Shown here: positions 1 through 11,576 of the stretch, one piece after another | Layout: each line of letters begins with the position of its first letter | How positions within the stretch are numbered: the stretch's first letter is position 1 | Origin: Mesorhabditis belari | Taxonomy: Eukaryota > Nematoda > Chromadorea > Rhabditida > Rhabditidae | Assembly: GCA_958450365.1 (NCBI GenBank) | Contig: CAUEEP010000743.1 | Span: 3,092,001-3,156,000 of the forward strand | DNA length: 64,000 nt | Direction: 5' to 3' | Translations under genes and position numbers: made by a program | The notes under the pieces: generated by a model | What the model was told of the DNA's origin: nothing | The model's input: the letters and a program-made list of their open reading frames with translations, nothing else | The model's database searches: none

Positions 1-404
1 AACGTCTTGTAATTAACTCCAAAATATAACTTTGTGCATTTGATTTTGCGCCCTGTTTTACGTCAAAGTACTGTCGTTTGTGGTTTAAAAAGGAGAAATT
101 GTCAAAAGACAAAAGTCAAAAGATTCGTGGTTTAATTGTGACAAGTTTTTAATGTTTAGTAGAGTGATTGCTAACAATAAACCTAACCAAATGCACAAAA
201 TATTTTGTTGAAAAATAAGGAAAAAGTTTAATGAAGTTAAACTTTTGACAATTAACTCAAAATTTACATTTGTATCACAATGTGCGTGCTCTCAGAAACG
301 TTCTCTTTTAGCTTCCAAGTACCCCATGTTGTTTTTGTTCCTAAAATCTTCCTTTACGGTTTTGTAAAACTAGACTTGTAACATCTGAAATCTGTCGATC
401 CTTT

Positions 405-722
405 TTCTCGCTAACAATTTAAGATTTTTCTCAGCATCAACCCTTTGATTTTGACTATCATTCGATACAAAAGAAAATTGCGCGTTAAATAATACCAAAA
501 TTAACTCAAAATATGATTTCCATGAAAACTTATGAGGCAAAAGGTTAAGTCCTGTCCATAATGGGCGAAGTTTAGGTTTATAACCAACAACTTTGCGTGG
601 ATATTACATTTTGAATAAATTTTGATTTCATTCGATGCGCAATTTTCTTCTTTATCGAATGATAGTCAAAATAGTCAAAATTGAAGGGTTGATGTTGAGA
701 AAAACCTTAAATTGTTAACGCC
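405..722. repeat. inverted repeat, MITE-like
   Basis: An arm at about 405-487 is repeated in inverse orientation at about 634-722 with a few mismatches. The shared core includes ATCATTCGATA and the CAACCCTT/AAGGGTTG block. The spacer and the first 400 bases show no coding potential. It looks like a small foldback element, but I could not define a target duplication. Confidence 0.6.
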
Positions 723-753
723 AAAGAGTACCGATTTTTTCGTTAGAAATCTC

Positions 754-1276
754 TTGGGTTGGTGAATTGAAAACTGCCGGACTTTGAACTAAAATTTATT
801 CAACATAAAACCATGAATTCATTCCAAATAATTTCCATTATTATTGACGACTTCTGCTCATTTTACAGGCAATTTGCGGATTCCTCTTTCGTAGTAGGAT
901 TTTGGTTTGTGTGTGAGTCAAGTGTGAGACTCAAAAATGGAGGACTGGAGATGTCCCAGTTTGAGCACTTTCTTCAAAAGAAACCCATTTTGGTGTCAAT
1001 AGAAAAGTTGTAGAGAATCAAAAATAAGGCTTATAGCCAAATTTCCAAAAAGATACACTTAGTAGTTTCGCTAAAATGCAAATTTTGTGAAAGTTTCGTA
1101 AATTTGGCATTTCTTGAAAACCAAATTTAGAAGCGTTCTGAAAATTTGGATATAAGCTTGATTTTTGATTCTCTACAACTTTTCCATTGACACCAAAATG
1201 GGTTTCTTTTGAAGAAAGAAAGTGCTCAAACTGTCACATATGACAATAGCCAGCAGTTTTCAATTCACCAATCCAA
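754..1276 (+). mobile_element. mariner-type MITE, copy A
   Basis: The ends are terminal inverted repeats TTGGGTTGGTGAATTGAAAA and TTTTCAATTCACCAATCCAA. Near-identical elements lie at 32613-33141 and 37712-38230. Copies B and C are flanked by TA on both sides, the Tc1/mariner signature; copy A has lost the left TA. The short reading frames inside recur in the other copies and have no recognisable domain, so it is non-autonomous. Confidence 0.8.
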
Positions 1277-1867
1277 TATTTCAAATTCACCTTTGATATC
1301 GTAAAGATCTTTGCATGTAAATGGGATTCCAAGCAATGGTTTCTCATCAAAAAGCTGTAAAAGTATTCTAAATGAAAAGTAAAAGTCAAAATGCAAACTT
1401 TTTTCTTTTCTTCTTCCGATGAGTTCTTGATTTGTTCATCAATTTCTTTGGCTTTATTCAAAGCATCATCCGTGTAGTCATCAGCTACAGCATTCAAGAG
1501 TGAATTCACCTGTATTGTTTGGGGAAATTGGATTCATTTTCATGAAATACTTCTCTCAATCTCTCCACATAAGCTTTAACAATCTCCGAGCTTGTAAGCT
1601 AAAAGAATTTTTGAAAAATTTTGAGATCTTGATAAAAACCTCTCCACTGCGAATCTTTGCACCAAGCTCTCGAGCACTTTTAAGCAAAATATCATTTGAA
1701 ATTCGGCTTACTATCTTGAAAATTTGTTGAAATTGTTTGACAAAAATTGTTGACAAAAAATTGTTGACAAAAATTGTTGTTTTTATATTTTTGTTTTCTA
1801 TTTTTATACCTTTTTTTCTTTTCTCAAGTAGTAGAGAAAAAGAGTGAATCGCCAGAGAAAAGAAATC

Positions 1868-2126
1868 GTATCAGAAAGCAAGAGAATGATCGATGACCAA
1901 ACAAAACCCCATTGCTCTGATAAATCCATTGAGAATGACTAAAAGAAATGCTTATTTCAAATTAATTTTTTAAAAAAAATTGTCTCTTTTTATAGCACTT
2001 CTTCTCTTCTTCTTCTCTTTTTTATCAGAAAGCAAGAGAATGATCGATGACCAAACAAAACCCCATTGCTCTAATAAATCCATTGAAAGAAATGAAATGA
2101 CTAAAAGAAATGCTTACTTTAAATTT
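1868..2126. repeat. tandem duplication of about 155 bp
   Basis: A block containing AATGATCGATGACCAAACAA appears at about 1868-1963 and again at about 2023-2126 with small differences. Neither copy has a convincing exon. From here to 2700 I see only T-rich and AT-rich DNA, including a TTTTTCTTTTC run at 2260-2320. Confidence 0.7.
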
Positions 2127-2716
2127 TTTTTAATAAAATTGTCTATTTTTATCGGTAAATCTACAAGAAATTTCAAAACTTACAAATTATTTAAAAAAAT
2201 AAACCGATTGATTTGATAAAAATGGATCCACGACTTGTAAAATGATAAGACTTTTGAAGAAATTTTTCTCTTCTTTTTTTCTTTTTCTTTTCTTTCTTTT
2301 TCTTTTCTTTCTTTTTCTTTGTAATCTTTGTAATCTTTGCTTTCCGTTTTATGCCTTTTTTTTAAAACTTTTAAAACTTTTTATTCACTAAATAGTTTTC
2401 ATGCAACAATTTGGCCGTAAATTATTTGAAAAAGTTTCTAGATATCACAAAGAAAAACAGCAAATCGAGTTAGATTAGATCTAAAAGAAGATAAGAGATC
2501 GATCGGGAATTAGCTTTTCGTGAACTTGAAAGTACTATACTATACTATTTACAGATATGCGAGCAGTGATTAAGGCTGAGAAATATGTATGAATTGATCG
2601 TCGCTCAAGCATCTAGTGTGTGTCCTGAATTTGAACATTTATGATTTCAAATGAAATCTACATTAGGTTTTTGCTTTAAAATGAAAACACACTTTTTCCG
2701 GACTTCCGTTCTTTTT

Positions 2717-3090
2717 CAGAAATCCGTCGCTGCTCTCCGATTAATAGCTTGCCCCAGCTACCGTACTCTTGCCACCGTCAAGCAATGCGCGTATATAACA
2801 CCATTGCTTAGGTCGTTCGTTGCTTAGGTCGTTTCTTTAAATACTTTTCTTCTTTTCTCAATAAACTGACAACCGAATACCACTGAACTAAATAATAAGT
2901 AGAGCCGAAACTTTTTGTTTTGTATGTTTATTTTTTATTTTTATTAGAAAAATAAAAAAATAAACGTACAAAATAAAACAATCCCACTTCGCGCAATTAA
3001 AAGAAAAAAAATGAGTGAAATGACTGCATTGCTTGACGGTGGCGAGGTTACGGTAGCTGAGGCGCGCTATTAATCGGAGAGCACGGACTT
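2717..3090. repeat. inverted repeat around the svop-1 3' end
   Basis: About 75 bases at 2717-2793 recur in inverse orientation at about 3021-3090. The arms share CTCTCCGATTAATAGC and GCCACCGTCAAGCAATGC. The right arm is directly continuous with the 19-bp minisatellite, so part of the transporter's 3' tail region has been copied and inverted downstream. Confidence 0.7.
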
Positions 3091-6000
3091 CTTCTGAAGC
3101 CACGGACTTCTTCTGAAGCCACGGACTTCTTCTGAAGCCACGGACTTCTTCTGAAGCCACGGACTTCTTCTGAAGCCACGGACTTCTTCTGAAGCCACGG
3201 ACTTCTTCTGAAGCCACGGACTTCTTCTGAAGCCACGGACTTCTTCTGAAGCCACGGACTTCTTCTGAAGCCACGGACTTCTGAAAAAGAAAACAGAAGT
3301 TCTTTCCGGCATAAACTATGCACTAGAAAGTGTTTCCATTTCGAAACCAATCTTACAAAACTCACCGCCATTTGTCGACCTTTTGTTTCAATAGGCAGTG
3401 AAAGGGCTGCAATGAGGCCACACAAAGCAGCCGTTCCATAAATGCCGATCGGAAGTGAAAGATTACTTCCTGATGCCACCTGTAAACCTTTTTTTTGAAA
3501 AAAATCACAAATGTATTAATCTGAAATAAACCTGTGCCACAAATGGTGTCACAATTGCACCGACTCGAGCCATCCCTGACGAAGCTCCCAAACCCACCGC
3601 TCTTAGCGTCGTTGGGTAAACCTAAAATAAATAAATTGAATACTTTATTGGTCATTATCTATTGGTCATTATCTATTGGTCATGGTTATCTATTTGGTTT
3701 CTCTTCGTTTTCAACTAGAGTACCTCTGGTGTGTAGACGTATGCACATTGGAAAGCGCCTGAAATGAAAGCTCTAGCGATGAAGATGAAAGTGGTGACGG
3801 TGAATCTAAAGAGGTGAATCTAACAATTGATTTAGATTTGATTTCATTTAGATTTCAATATATATGTCGTAGCCGATTATGAATGAAATTTTTTGGTAAA
3901 TCTTTCTAGTAGAGAAACCCTTTAATGTATGAGGACAATATTATATCATCTTGTAGCGAATTCAATTCTGCGTCGATTGGTACCAAATTTGTGAGTTTAG
4001 GTTAAAAATTACCGGCGCTACAACGTTTCATTCAAAATCGACGGGACCCCCGTAGCCGATTATGAATTTGAAGCCGATTATGAATGAGTGGGTCTAGGAG
4101 CGTCCAACCATCAAGTATTTGGTATCATTCAACGCAGAACCATTAATAATTATGTCAAATTTTTAAAATTAGAAAGATTTGATAAAAAGAAAAAAAATTA
4201 GAGCAAAAAAACTGTTTGTTCAAGAGAAAACTTTGAGGCCCCATAATTTTTTTTCTTTTTATCCAATCTTTCTAATTTAAAAAATTTAACATAATTATTA
4301 ATGATTCTGCGTTGAATGATACCAAATACTTGATGGTTGGACGCGTCCGGACCAGCTCATTCATAATCGGCTGAAATTCATAATCGGCTACGACATATAG
4401 ATTAGATTTTGAATATTCGAAATCACCTATCCAAGCACAAGTATAAAAGATATGTGAAAATCGAGAAAATGGCAAATTCAACGGCCATTGTTCGCTTTCT
4501 GCCCAACCATTCGATGATAAAGACGGTGATAATAAGACCTAGAAAAGACGGTGATAATAAGACCTTTTTTACAAATTATTGCATAATTTAGTAACATTTT
4601 CAAATTACAGAGAAACTTACTATTACAGAGATCTTTACAAACCTGGAAATTCAGCCAACGTAGCAAACAACAAGTCGAGGTAATCTTTCTGCGTAAGTGG
4701 CTGACATTTGCTGAACATTTAAACGTTTAATGGAACATTTAAACATCTAATAGAACATTTAAACACTTAAAAATGTAACATTTAACAATGTAACAAAGAA
4801 AAATGGTAGTGTTAAACAACCTCAATTCAGTTCCATTAGAGAAAAGTCCGCCATGACACTCGTCATGAGATTGGAAAAGCACCGTTGTATAGAGAACCAT
4901 TCCATAGTATGAGAAAGCGTTTACCATCCTGAATTCTTTTCGTCTTAAAATTCGATATAATCAATCACCAAATGACCCAAAGTAAAAGGGTTGTCTTGCG
5001 AAGATCTGGGCTCAGAAGATTCGACAAATGACCTCGGGTTTCACCCTGAAATTTCCCCGAGGTTTCTAGTCTCACCGTGGTGTCTCAGGAGACACCAAGG
5101 TGAGGTTTCTAGTCTCAGGAGCGAGCTTGTCTACAACCCACACCACCCTGGTTCGACCCACCGTGGTTCCCGTATTTTGAATCTCTGAATTTTTTGATTT
5201 CAAATAGCACAACTAGATTAGATTTTCAGTCTTTTTAAGTAAATTTCAGTTTTCTCGCTGAAAGACGGACGACAGACACTTTTATATATAGCAGATTTTT
5301 CAAGTTCAACTCAAATCAGAACTGGAGATCCTACCTAGAGCTCAACTTACAATTGGGCCACTTGTCTGAACCTTTGAAGCCACGAGTTCTCCAGCGGGTA
5401 GACTTCGACCATTTTCTTTAGCAACCTATTTTTCAATATTCTCTTGTGAATTCAATTTTTGCAAACTTTCATAAGTGTAGCTAACGCTTTTTCCGGATGA
5501 CCTGAAGCCATATCGTATCGAGCCGACTCGGGAAGCCACTAGAAATCAAAAGCTTTCGAATTTGGCTTAGCTTTAGCGCCGGTTTTAGAAATGAATTCAT
5601 TTTCGAGAGATCATTGAGAGAATACCTACCATGCTGCAAATGGCAAAGAAAGCCAAGGGACAGCTGCTCAGAAGCACCAAAGCTCTCCACCCATATGTTC
5701 CCATCACAGTGAACGCCAACAAAGCCTCGAAAACGGCTCCTAGAGATTTCTTTGTTATTTAAAGATATTTTTATTTCTTTTAAATGAAAAAAGAAGAACT
5801 AGAATCCTGCAGCGAGCAGGATTCGAACCTACGCAGGATTTGAACCTAGTTGATTTCTAGTCAGCCACCCTCGGCCATCACCGCATCTGGCTAGAGCAGG
5901 AAAGGATGCCTTTTAAAACCCCAGGCCACCTTACTGGTCAGTTGATCTCGTACAATTCTCACCTATTGCCCAAAAGGATTCAATGAGTACAACACATTTG

Positions 6001-7499
6001 GCACGTTGTGCTGTTGGAAGGAACTCAGCGTAGAGAGTGACTCTGAATTGGCTAATTTTTTTACTAAATCTACTAACATTATATCCAAAAAAATAACTAG
6101 AATTTGAAAAAACAAACGATTGAGGCACACCGCCGATGCCAAAACCGGTGAGACCGCGGAGAAAGAGGAGCACATAGAAGTGCGGACTCAATCCCGACAT
6201 TGCACCCATTGAAAAGGCCACAATCGCTGATGCGGTAAGTCCCTAAATGTTTTCAATTTTAAAAAAAGACATTTAAAACATTTTTAAAACAATCTGTCAC
6301 CAAATTTTCTTAAAGAAGACCAGAATTTTACCGTTCTTCTCCCGAAAGTGTCGCAAATTTTTCCCCAAAACGTTGACGAGAGCATCATCCCGGAGAAGAC
6401 ACAAGTCGTCACTAGAGCCTGAAAGTTTTCAGTTTTGGATCTGATTCGAAGTTGATTTGAAGTTGATTTGAAGTTGATTCAAAGTTGATTTGAAGTTGAT
6501 TCAAATTTGAATCGAATCTGAATCGAATCTGACTCGAATCTGACTCAAATCTGAATCGAATCTGAATCGAATCTGATTTAATCTTTTCAATAAATCGATC
6601 ATTGTAAATACCTGTTGAACGGGCGTAACGCCCCACTCACAAGCGAGCGCTGGAGACAACAATGACAATAACATCATCTCCATTGCATCAGCCATCTAAT
6701 TGTTATTCTAATTATTGAATAAATTATTCTCAAAACTTCTCACCCAAGCAATTCCAGTCAAAATCGAGAGCTTTAATTGAAATTTCCCGAAGCCAAGGTG
6801 CTCGACCGCGTCGTCAACTGTGTATTGTTTCACTCCTTCATCGCTAGCCTCCCTTTGTCTAAATGGATTTTGATTTAATTTGATTTAATTTGATTTTAAA
6901 TGTTTTTAAATCTATTTTAAACTATAGAAACTATTCTAGAACTATTTGAAAACCTTTTACTGTGTCATAGATTGGCTGTAAAGTCTACCTAACCAATGTC
7001 TCGCTTACAATAACAGAAGCTAGACCAATTACTACAGTAAGCCTGTCTGGATACGGTAGTCTAGTTCCGCTCTAAAGCTCATCTCAGCTCTTGAGCTCTA
7101 AAGCAAATTCCAGCTCCCAACAAATCCTGACACAGCTTTTCTTTTCGATTTTTATCTTAGAATTCACCGAGCATCTTCCGGTTGACCCAACTCGGCTCGA
7201 TCATTATCCATCGATTCATATCGAACAGATGGCTCGTGAGAAACATGTCGTAATCTAGAAAATTAAGTTCTTTACATTCTTTACATTCTTTAATGACATT
7301 ATTTCAAGCTATAGAAATTATTCTATAGCTTGTTTACTTACTCATTGATGATTTGTTTAGCGGTGAGATCAGCATAGGTATCGGTGAGCCGTGAGGCTTC
7401 TAGTACCTAAAAAAAAATCACATAAGCTTTTAAAAATCTTTTCTAAACCTCAGTTAAGAGGACTTTATCACCCATTTACTTGCGGCTCATCTGAAGTGC
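2888..7499 (-). CDS. svop-1: SVOP-type major facilitator transporter
   Basis: Membrane transporter related to synaptic vesicle protein SVOP and SV2 (MFS superfamily), probably in vesicle membranes; its substrate is not known. Phase-consistent minus exons: 7480-7499, 7342-7406, 7168-7254, 6744-6858, 6612-6695, 6332-6418, 6118-6242, 5963-6042, 5630-5739, 5467-5538, 5351-5425, 4969-5045, 4821-4928, 4643-4710, 4427-4538, 3724-3805, 3532-3621, 3366-3479. Family signatures are [15 protein letters not shown] after the first loop, [53 protein letters not shown] and the final [15 protein letters not shown] block ending IETKGR. The start codon is not located: the 20-nt exon at 7480 needs an upstream exon. 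After IETKGRQMA the phase leads into the 19-bp array; that tail (to 2888) is inferred and could be shorter. Confidence 0.93.
3082..3285. repeat. 19-bp minisatellite
   Basis: About ten and a half copies of a 19-base unit (plus strand CACGGACTTCTTCTGAAGC). Because 19 is not a multiple of 3, all three minus-strand frames stay open through the array. On the minus strand every unit contains CTTCAG followed by AAG, a potential 3' splice site. The array lies where the last exon of the SVOP-type gene should be. Confidence 0.9.
5809..5884 (-). pseudogene. tRNA-Ser(AGA)-like sequence
   Basis: On the minus strand the ends pair as an acceptor stem (GCGGTGA with TCGCTGC, two G-U pairs). GATGGCCGAG resembles the tRNA-Ser D arm, the loop CTAGAAA would carry anticodon AGA, and the T arm is GTAGG-TTCGAAT-CCTGC. 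The anticodon stem has only three pairs and the variable arm is abnormal, so this is probably a pseudogene or tRNA-derived repeat. It sits in an intron of the SVOP-type gene. Confidence 0.5.
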
Positions 7500-7559
7500 C
7501 TAGAAATTTAGAAATTTGAAAAAAATCGTTAGTTTGACATAAGGAAAGCTATGAAAATG

Positions 7560-7900
7560 AAGACGAATATGATAGAGAAAAGGAAAAGCATTTCAGTGTG
7601 CAAATTATAAATGGGAAAGGGAAACGCGGAGGGAGCAAGGAGCTGGCGGATGGGCTCATTGAGGCCTATGTGGGGTCTTTCTCTCTCCACCATTTTCCCT
7701 TTCTTTCCAAATTCGTCCCAATATTTTCGTGTGTGGAAAAACCCCTTTGGTTCTCCTTCCTTTTCATGCTCCATGCTGCATCGATCTATTTCTCTCCTTC
7801 TTCTTCTTCTTCTTTTCCCATTCTGTCTTTTTCCCCTCAGGGCTTTTTGAAGAGCTTCGATGCCATTTTTTGCCCTTTCAGCTCTTCTTTTGGAAAGACA
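7560..7900. promoter_or_regulatory. GC-richer purine/pyrimidine-biased island
   Basis: This block is noticeably less AT-rich than its surroundings and strongly biased (purines on the minus strand). It lies just upstream of the first recognised exon of the minus-strand transporter gene. Several frames are open on both strands, a composition effect rather than coding evidence. Position suggests a promoter or first exon; I cannot tell which. Confidence 0.35.
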
Positions 7901-7982
7901 CAAAGAATTTGAAGAGATTCATCAGTAGATAGAATTGTGAAGCAAAAATGATTGAACAATAACTACAGTAATTTCTTATTGA

Positions 7983-8408
7983 GGGTGGGACAAAGGCGCA
8001 CCTTTGTTTTGCGCACCCGACCAAAAGCGCACCGTTTTTTTCGCTGGAAAAGGCCTTAGAAAAGGCCGTAGAGCTTTAAAAATGTTTCCACATAGGGGAA
8101 TCATATGCGTAGATTCCGAATTTCGACAAATTAGAACTCGCTGACACGTCTGACACTGACACGTCAAATTTGGGCTAAGAGGCAAAAACTACGCAACTTA
8201 ACGTTTTTCCGCAGTTTTTGCCTTTTAGCCCAAATTTGACGTGTCAGCGAGGTCTGATTTGTCGAAATTCGGAATCTAAGCATATGATTCCCCTACGTGG
8301 AAACATTTTTAAAGCTCTACGGCCTTTTCTAAGGCCTTTTCCAGCGAAAAAAAAGGTGCGCTTTTGGTCGGGTGCGCAAAAAAAAGGTGCACCTTTGTCC
8401 CACCCCCG
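7983..8408. mobile_element. foldback transposon, Mutator-like, copy 1
   Basis: The element is almost one palindrome. It begins GGGTGGGACAAAGG and ends CCTTTGTCCCACCCCCG, with a loop of about 40 bases near 8200. A 9-bp direct repeat TCTTATTGA flanks it at 7974-7982 and 8409-8417. Nine-base target duplications with long inverted repeats are typical of Mutator-like elements. No transposase is encoded. Related copies lie at 14753-15156 and from about 63741. Confidence 0.88.
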
Positions 8409-8498
8409 TCTTATTGACTAATAAGCCTGTTTTAGTAAAGTAATGTCTGATTCACTGTCTATTTCAGTCAGTTTCAGAGTCTGAATAAATTGGATTCA

Positions 8499-8766
8499 TA
8501 CCGTAAATACTGTAATTGGACCCCACACCCATAATGACGGTGCGGAGTGTTGCGCAGTCGAGCTTCAAACGAGTTTTTCTCGACACTGGTTTATGCTACA
8601 ATGCGCGCTTAGATATCAAAAAATAGCCCTGAATTTCAGCTATTTTTTGATACCAAAGACGCATTTTTGAAAGTACGGGCGCTTTGAAAAAAATGAAATA
8701 CTAAAAAACTTTTGCGACTACGCGACTGTACGAGGGGGCTGGGGTACTATTATAGTATTTACGGTA
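8499..8766. mobile_element. TA-flanked MITE
   Basis: Inverted ends TACCGTAAATACTGTA and TAGTATTTACGGTA enclose about 270 bases with an internal inverted repeat around CAAAAAATAGC. It has no reading frame and is probably a non-autonomous Tc1/mariner or related element. Its outermost bases resemble those of the element at 60112-60379. Confidence 0.75.
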
Positions 8767-9059
8767 GTTTTAAATGGATTTAAACGAGCAACAGAGAGAC
8801 GACAAATAGAGTCGTCACTCTCTCTGTTTTCACATCGAAAACAATAACTGAAAGTCATCCCTTGAAAACGACTTTTGTTATTCTTAAAAGCAAATAGATT
8901 AAAAGAGACTAAAAGCCCTTAAAATTTAAGAGCTTTAAGCTCTTAAAATCCCAAATTATTTCCTGATTTGTGTAGGCTTTTGACACAAAAAGTTGATCTG
9001 AACAAAAAAATGAATCCCAAGTCAAGGGAAAAAAATGACAAAACTGTAGTGGATGTTGA

Positions 9060-9340
9060 AAGAAGCGTTGTTCTAAAAAAGATATTGAGCCCAAGGTTTG
9101 CCAAAGGTTTGCAAGAAGCGGAGGGGATGGGATGGGAACGGAGTGATGTTAGCACAGCTGGATGTATTGCCTCTGAAGTTGCACAGTTTGCGAAGTGCAT
9201 CCGATGGGGTCAACCCCTCCACATCAACATCTCCACGCCCATTTCGATCCCGGCACACTTCTTCATCGAAGCATTCGCATTCGCATTCCACTCGTGCAAT
9301 CACTTGACTGAATTTCATCCATTTTCATCCCACTTCTGTC
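9060..9340. promoter_or_regulatory. GC-richer island before the ShKT gene
   Basis: A less AT-rich stretch directly precedes the ATG at 9341. An open frame (about 8968-9459) runs through it and into the real first exon in a different frame, but shows no domain and no splice logic. Position and composition suggest promoter DNA of the plus-strand gene. Confidence 0.35.
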
Positions 9341-11182
9341 ATGCATCGTCTCCTCATCACCCTTTCGAGTGTCGCCATCGCCGTGGTTTGTTTATTACTC
9401 TACCATCAATTGAATTTCCTATAATTTACCATCAATTAACATCAAATAACATCAATTAACATCAATTCCTATCAACTAACAATCCCTTTTGATTACTTTA
9501 ATTCAACTAACAATAAGAATCACAGATATTCAAAATCCATGCAGAACTTTCAAAACGAATCGTTGGCGGAATGTTGGCAAATTTGAAACGATACATATTA
9601 CGTTGTAAACGAGTGATTTGGGATTGCATATTGAATTTTGAAAGCCAAAAATGAGTCACAGTTTTACTTCTCATTGTCTTTCTATTACAGAACCAGTTAG
9701 TCTTGCAATTTTCCCAGCTTTTACGCATTTATCTGCCATCAGAAAGTGACCAATGTTTCCAGATCTATTGGAAAGACAGAATAGTAAAATAAAAACCTTA
9801 AAAGCTTATCGCATAGAATAACTCTCTGAAATTCTTTCACAAAATCCACGTTGGCGGGCAGAAAAGCTATCTGGGATTTGAAAGAATTTCTGGAATTCAG
9901 GTCTTCTCGACGAGCAGCTGCCCGGATCTCGCTGTGATGTGCCCAAAGAATACGATGGTTTGTTTAAATTTTTAAAAAAGCTAATTAGATTAAGATTTAG
10001 ACTTAGATCTAAACCAAATTTAGATTAAATTCTTATTATCAAGCATTCAAATCAAATTCAAATCCTTTCCAGATGTGCGGCAACAATATGTACGGAGCGC
10101 TGATGAAAGTCTACTGTGTCGAGAGTTGCGGATTCGCATGCGATTGTGAGTTCAGCTTTTTGTTTATAAAGATTTGCATAAATATTGAAAAATTATTTAA
10201 AATTCTTTGTTTACTTTTACATGTTTACTTTTACTTTTACATTTGGGAAGTTCTTTTCAGCAAACTATCGCGGTTGTGCCGATGCACCCGGCGCCACGTG
10301 CAGCTCGTCGGCTTGCACGGTAGTTTTTTTTGATTTTTACAGACATTTTTATAACTATACATATTAAAATAGAACTAATCTTTCTATCAAAATCATTTTA
10401 AAAAAAACTTTAGCCAACTGATCCAACCGGCCATTACAATATGGTCGTCAACTGTTCGCTTACTTGTGGAAATTGTCAGCCAGGTTCAAAGGTAGAATTT
10501 AAAGAAGATTCAAAGAAGATTCAAAGAAGATTACATTCAACTTTAAAGAAGATTAACTTTTAAAATCTATTTACAAATATATAAAATAGAAATTGTAATG
10601 AAAAGATCTTTTTGATTTTTTTTAAAATTACCCTAAAGTCGCGAGTATAAGTTCTGTTTGGTTTTCGCATTCAAATTGACGGCTGTCTCCGGTGCGGTGT
10701 GTCGAGGGTTTGAACCCCGCTGCAGCATAACTTTTTTGCTTTTTAAGAACAATAATAGAAGTAAATTTCTTGAGGGTTATAGCAATTTTATGCTGTTATT
10801 TGTTGCTCCGGGCGTGGCTCGGCGCGTCCGCCCTGCTCCTCTCCGGTGCTCAGTCTTATGGATCCCTCCCTGGCTTTAGAGTTCCTATGGAGTTCCTTTA
10901 TAGTTCCTTTAGAGCCCTTTAAATGTAAATTAAGGCAGAACTTATACTCGAGACTTTAGGGTAACTCTTTTAATGCTCTCTACAACGCTTAGAATCAAAG
11001 CGTAGAAGCTTTTTGAATATTTCTATATCTACAGTAATCTTTTGCATATTTAGATCATATTCTAAGATCTATATATTGTTTATCAGGTTGCCCATATCAA
11101 CCAACGCCGATCCGTGAGCGAACCGATGTCAAGCGAACCCACTGGAGCTCCCACCGGCTCTTCTCCAAGACCAATGGAATAA
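9341..11182 (+). CDS. small secreted ShKT-domain protein
   Basis: Predicted secreted protein of about 127 residues with cysteine-rich ShKT (SXC) modules; such modules are common in nematode secreted and cuticle proteins and often act in binding. Exons: 9341-9385, 9901-9957, 10073-10145, 10261-10319, 10414-10491, 11087-11182; all phases close. The first 15 residues (MHRLLITLSSVAIAV) form a signal peptide. The first module runs from CPDLAVMCPKN through YGALMKVYCVESCGFAC; a second runs from GCADAPGATC through NMVVNCSLTCGNC. The C-terminal tail is Ser/Pro-rich (SSEPTGAPTGSSPRP). An AATAAA lies about 30 bases after the stop. Intron 5 carries a MITE. The role is unknown; nothing indicates a venom toxin. 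Confidence 0.85.
10629..10963. mobile_element. MITE with tRNA-like core, copy 1
   Basis: Inverted ends TACCCTAAAGTCGCGAGTAT and the matching ACTTTAGGGTA border about 335 bases. The core has GTCGAGGGTTTGAACCCC, like a tRNA T arm/B box. A second copy in inverse orientation lies at 31322-31646, where a TA target duplication can be inferred. It is inside intron 5 of the ShKT gene. Confidence 0.8.
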
Positions 11183-11576
11183 AAAAAGCTAAACAAATGT
11201 AAAAGTATAATAATAATAAAGCATGTTTATAAACATTAATTTTTTTCTAAAATCGTTAAAATCGATGTTTTCAATCAGCTGATTGACTGCTGACAAGTCA
11301 AGCAGAAATAATTGAATTTAACGATCGTTTAAAGTGTTTCAAAAGAAAATATCTGAGAAAAAAACATCAAAATCGTAACACTTTTAACTGTGCAAATCTG
11401 TTGTTTATAATTCTTTTTGGAAATTTGATATAGTTGATAGAAAGGGCAGAGAAAAAGGGGTAATAGACCCAGAAGGCATTCTCCGAATCATTCGCTTTCA
11501 CTGTTGCTTTTTGTTTTCTTTTTTCTCAGTCAAAACATAGGCTTTAATCAAAATATGAATGTTTCTTTGATTTCAG

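Noticed and set aside
8968..9459. 163-codon plus frame as a separate gene
   Set aside because: It overlaps the true first exon of the ShKT gene in another frame, has no domain and lies in a GC-richer island.
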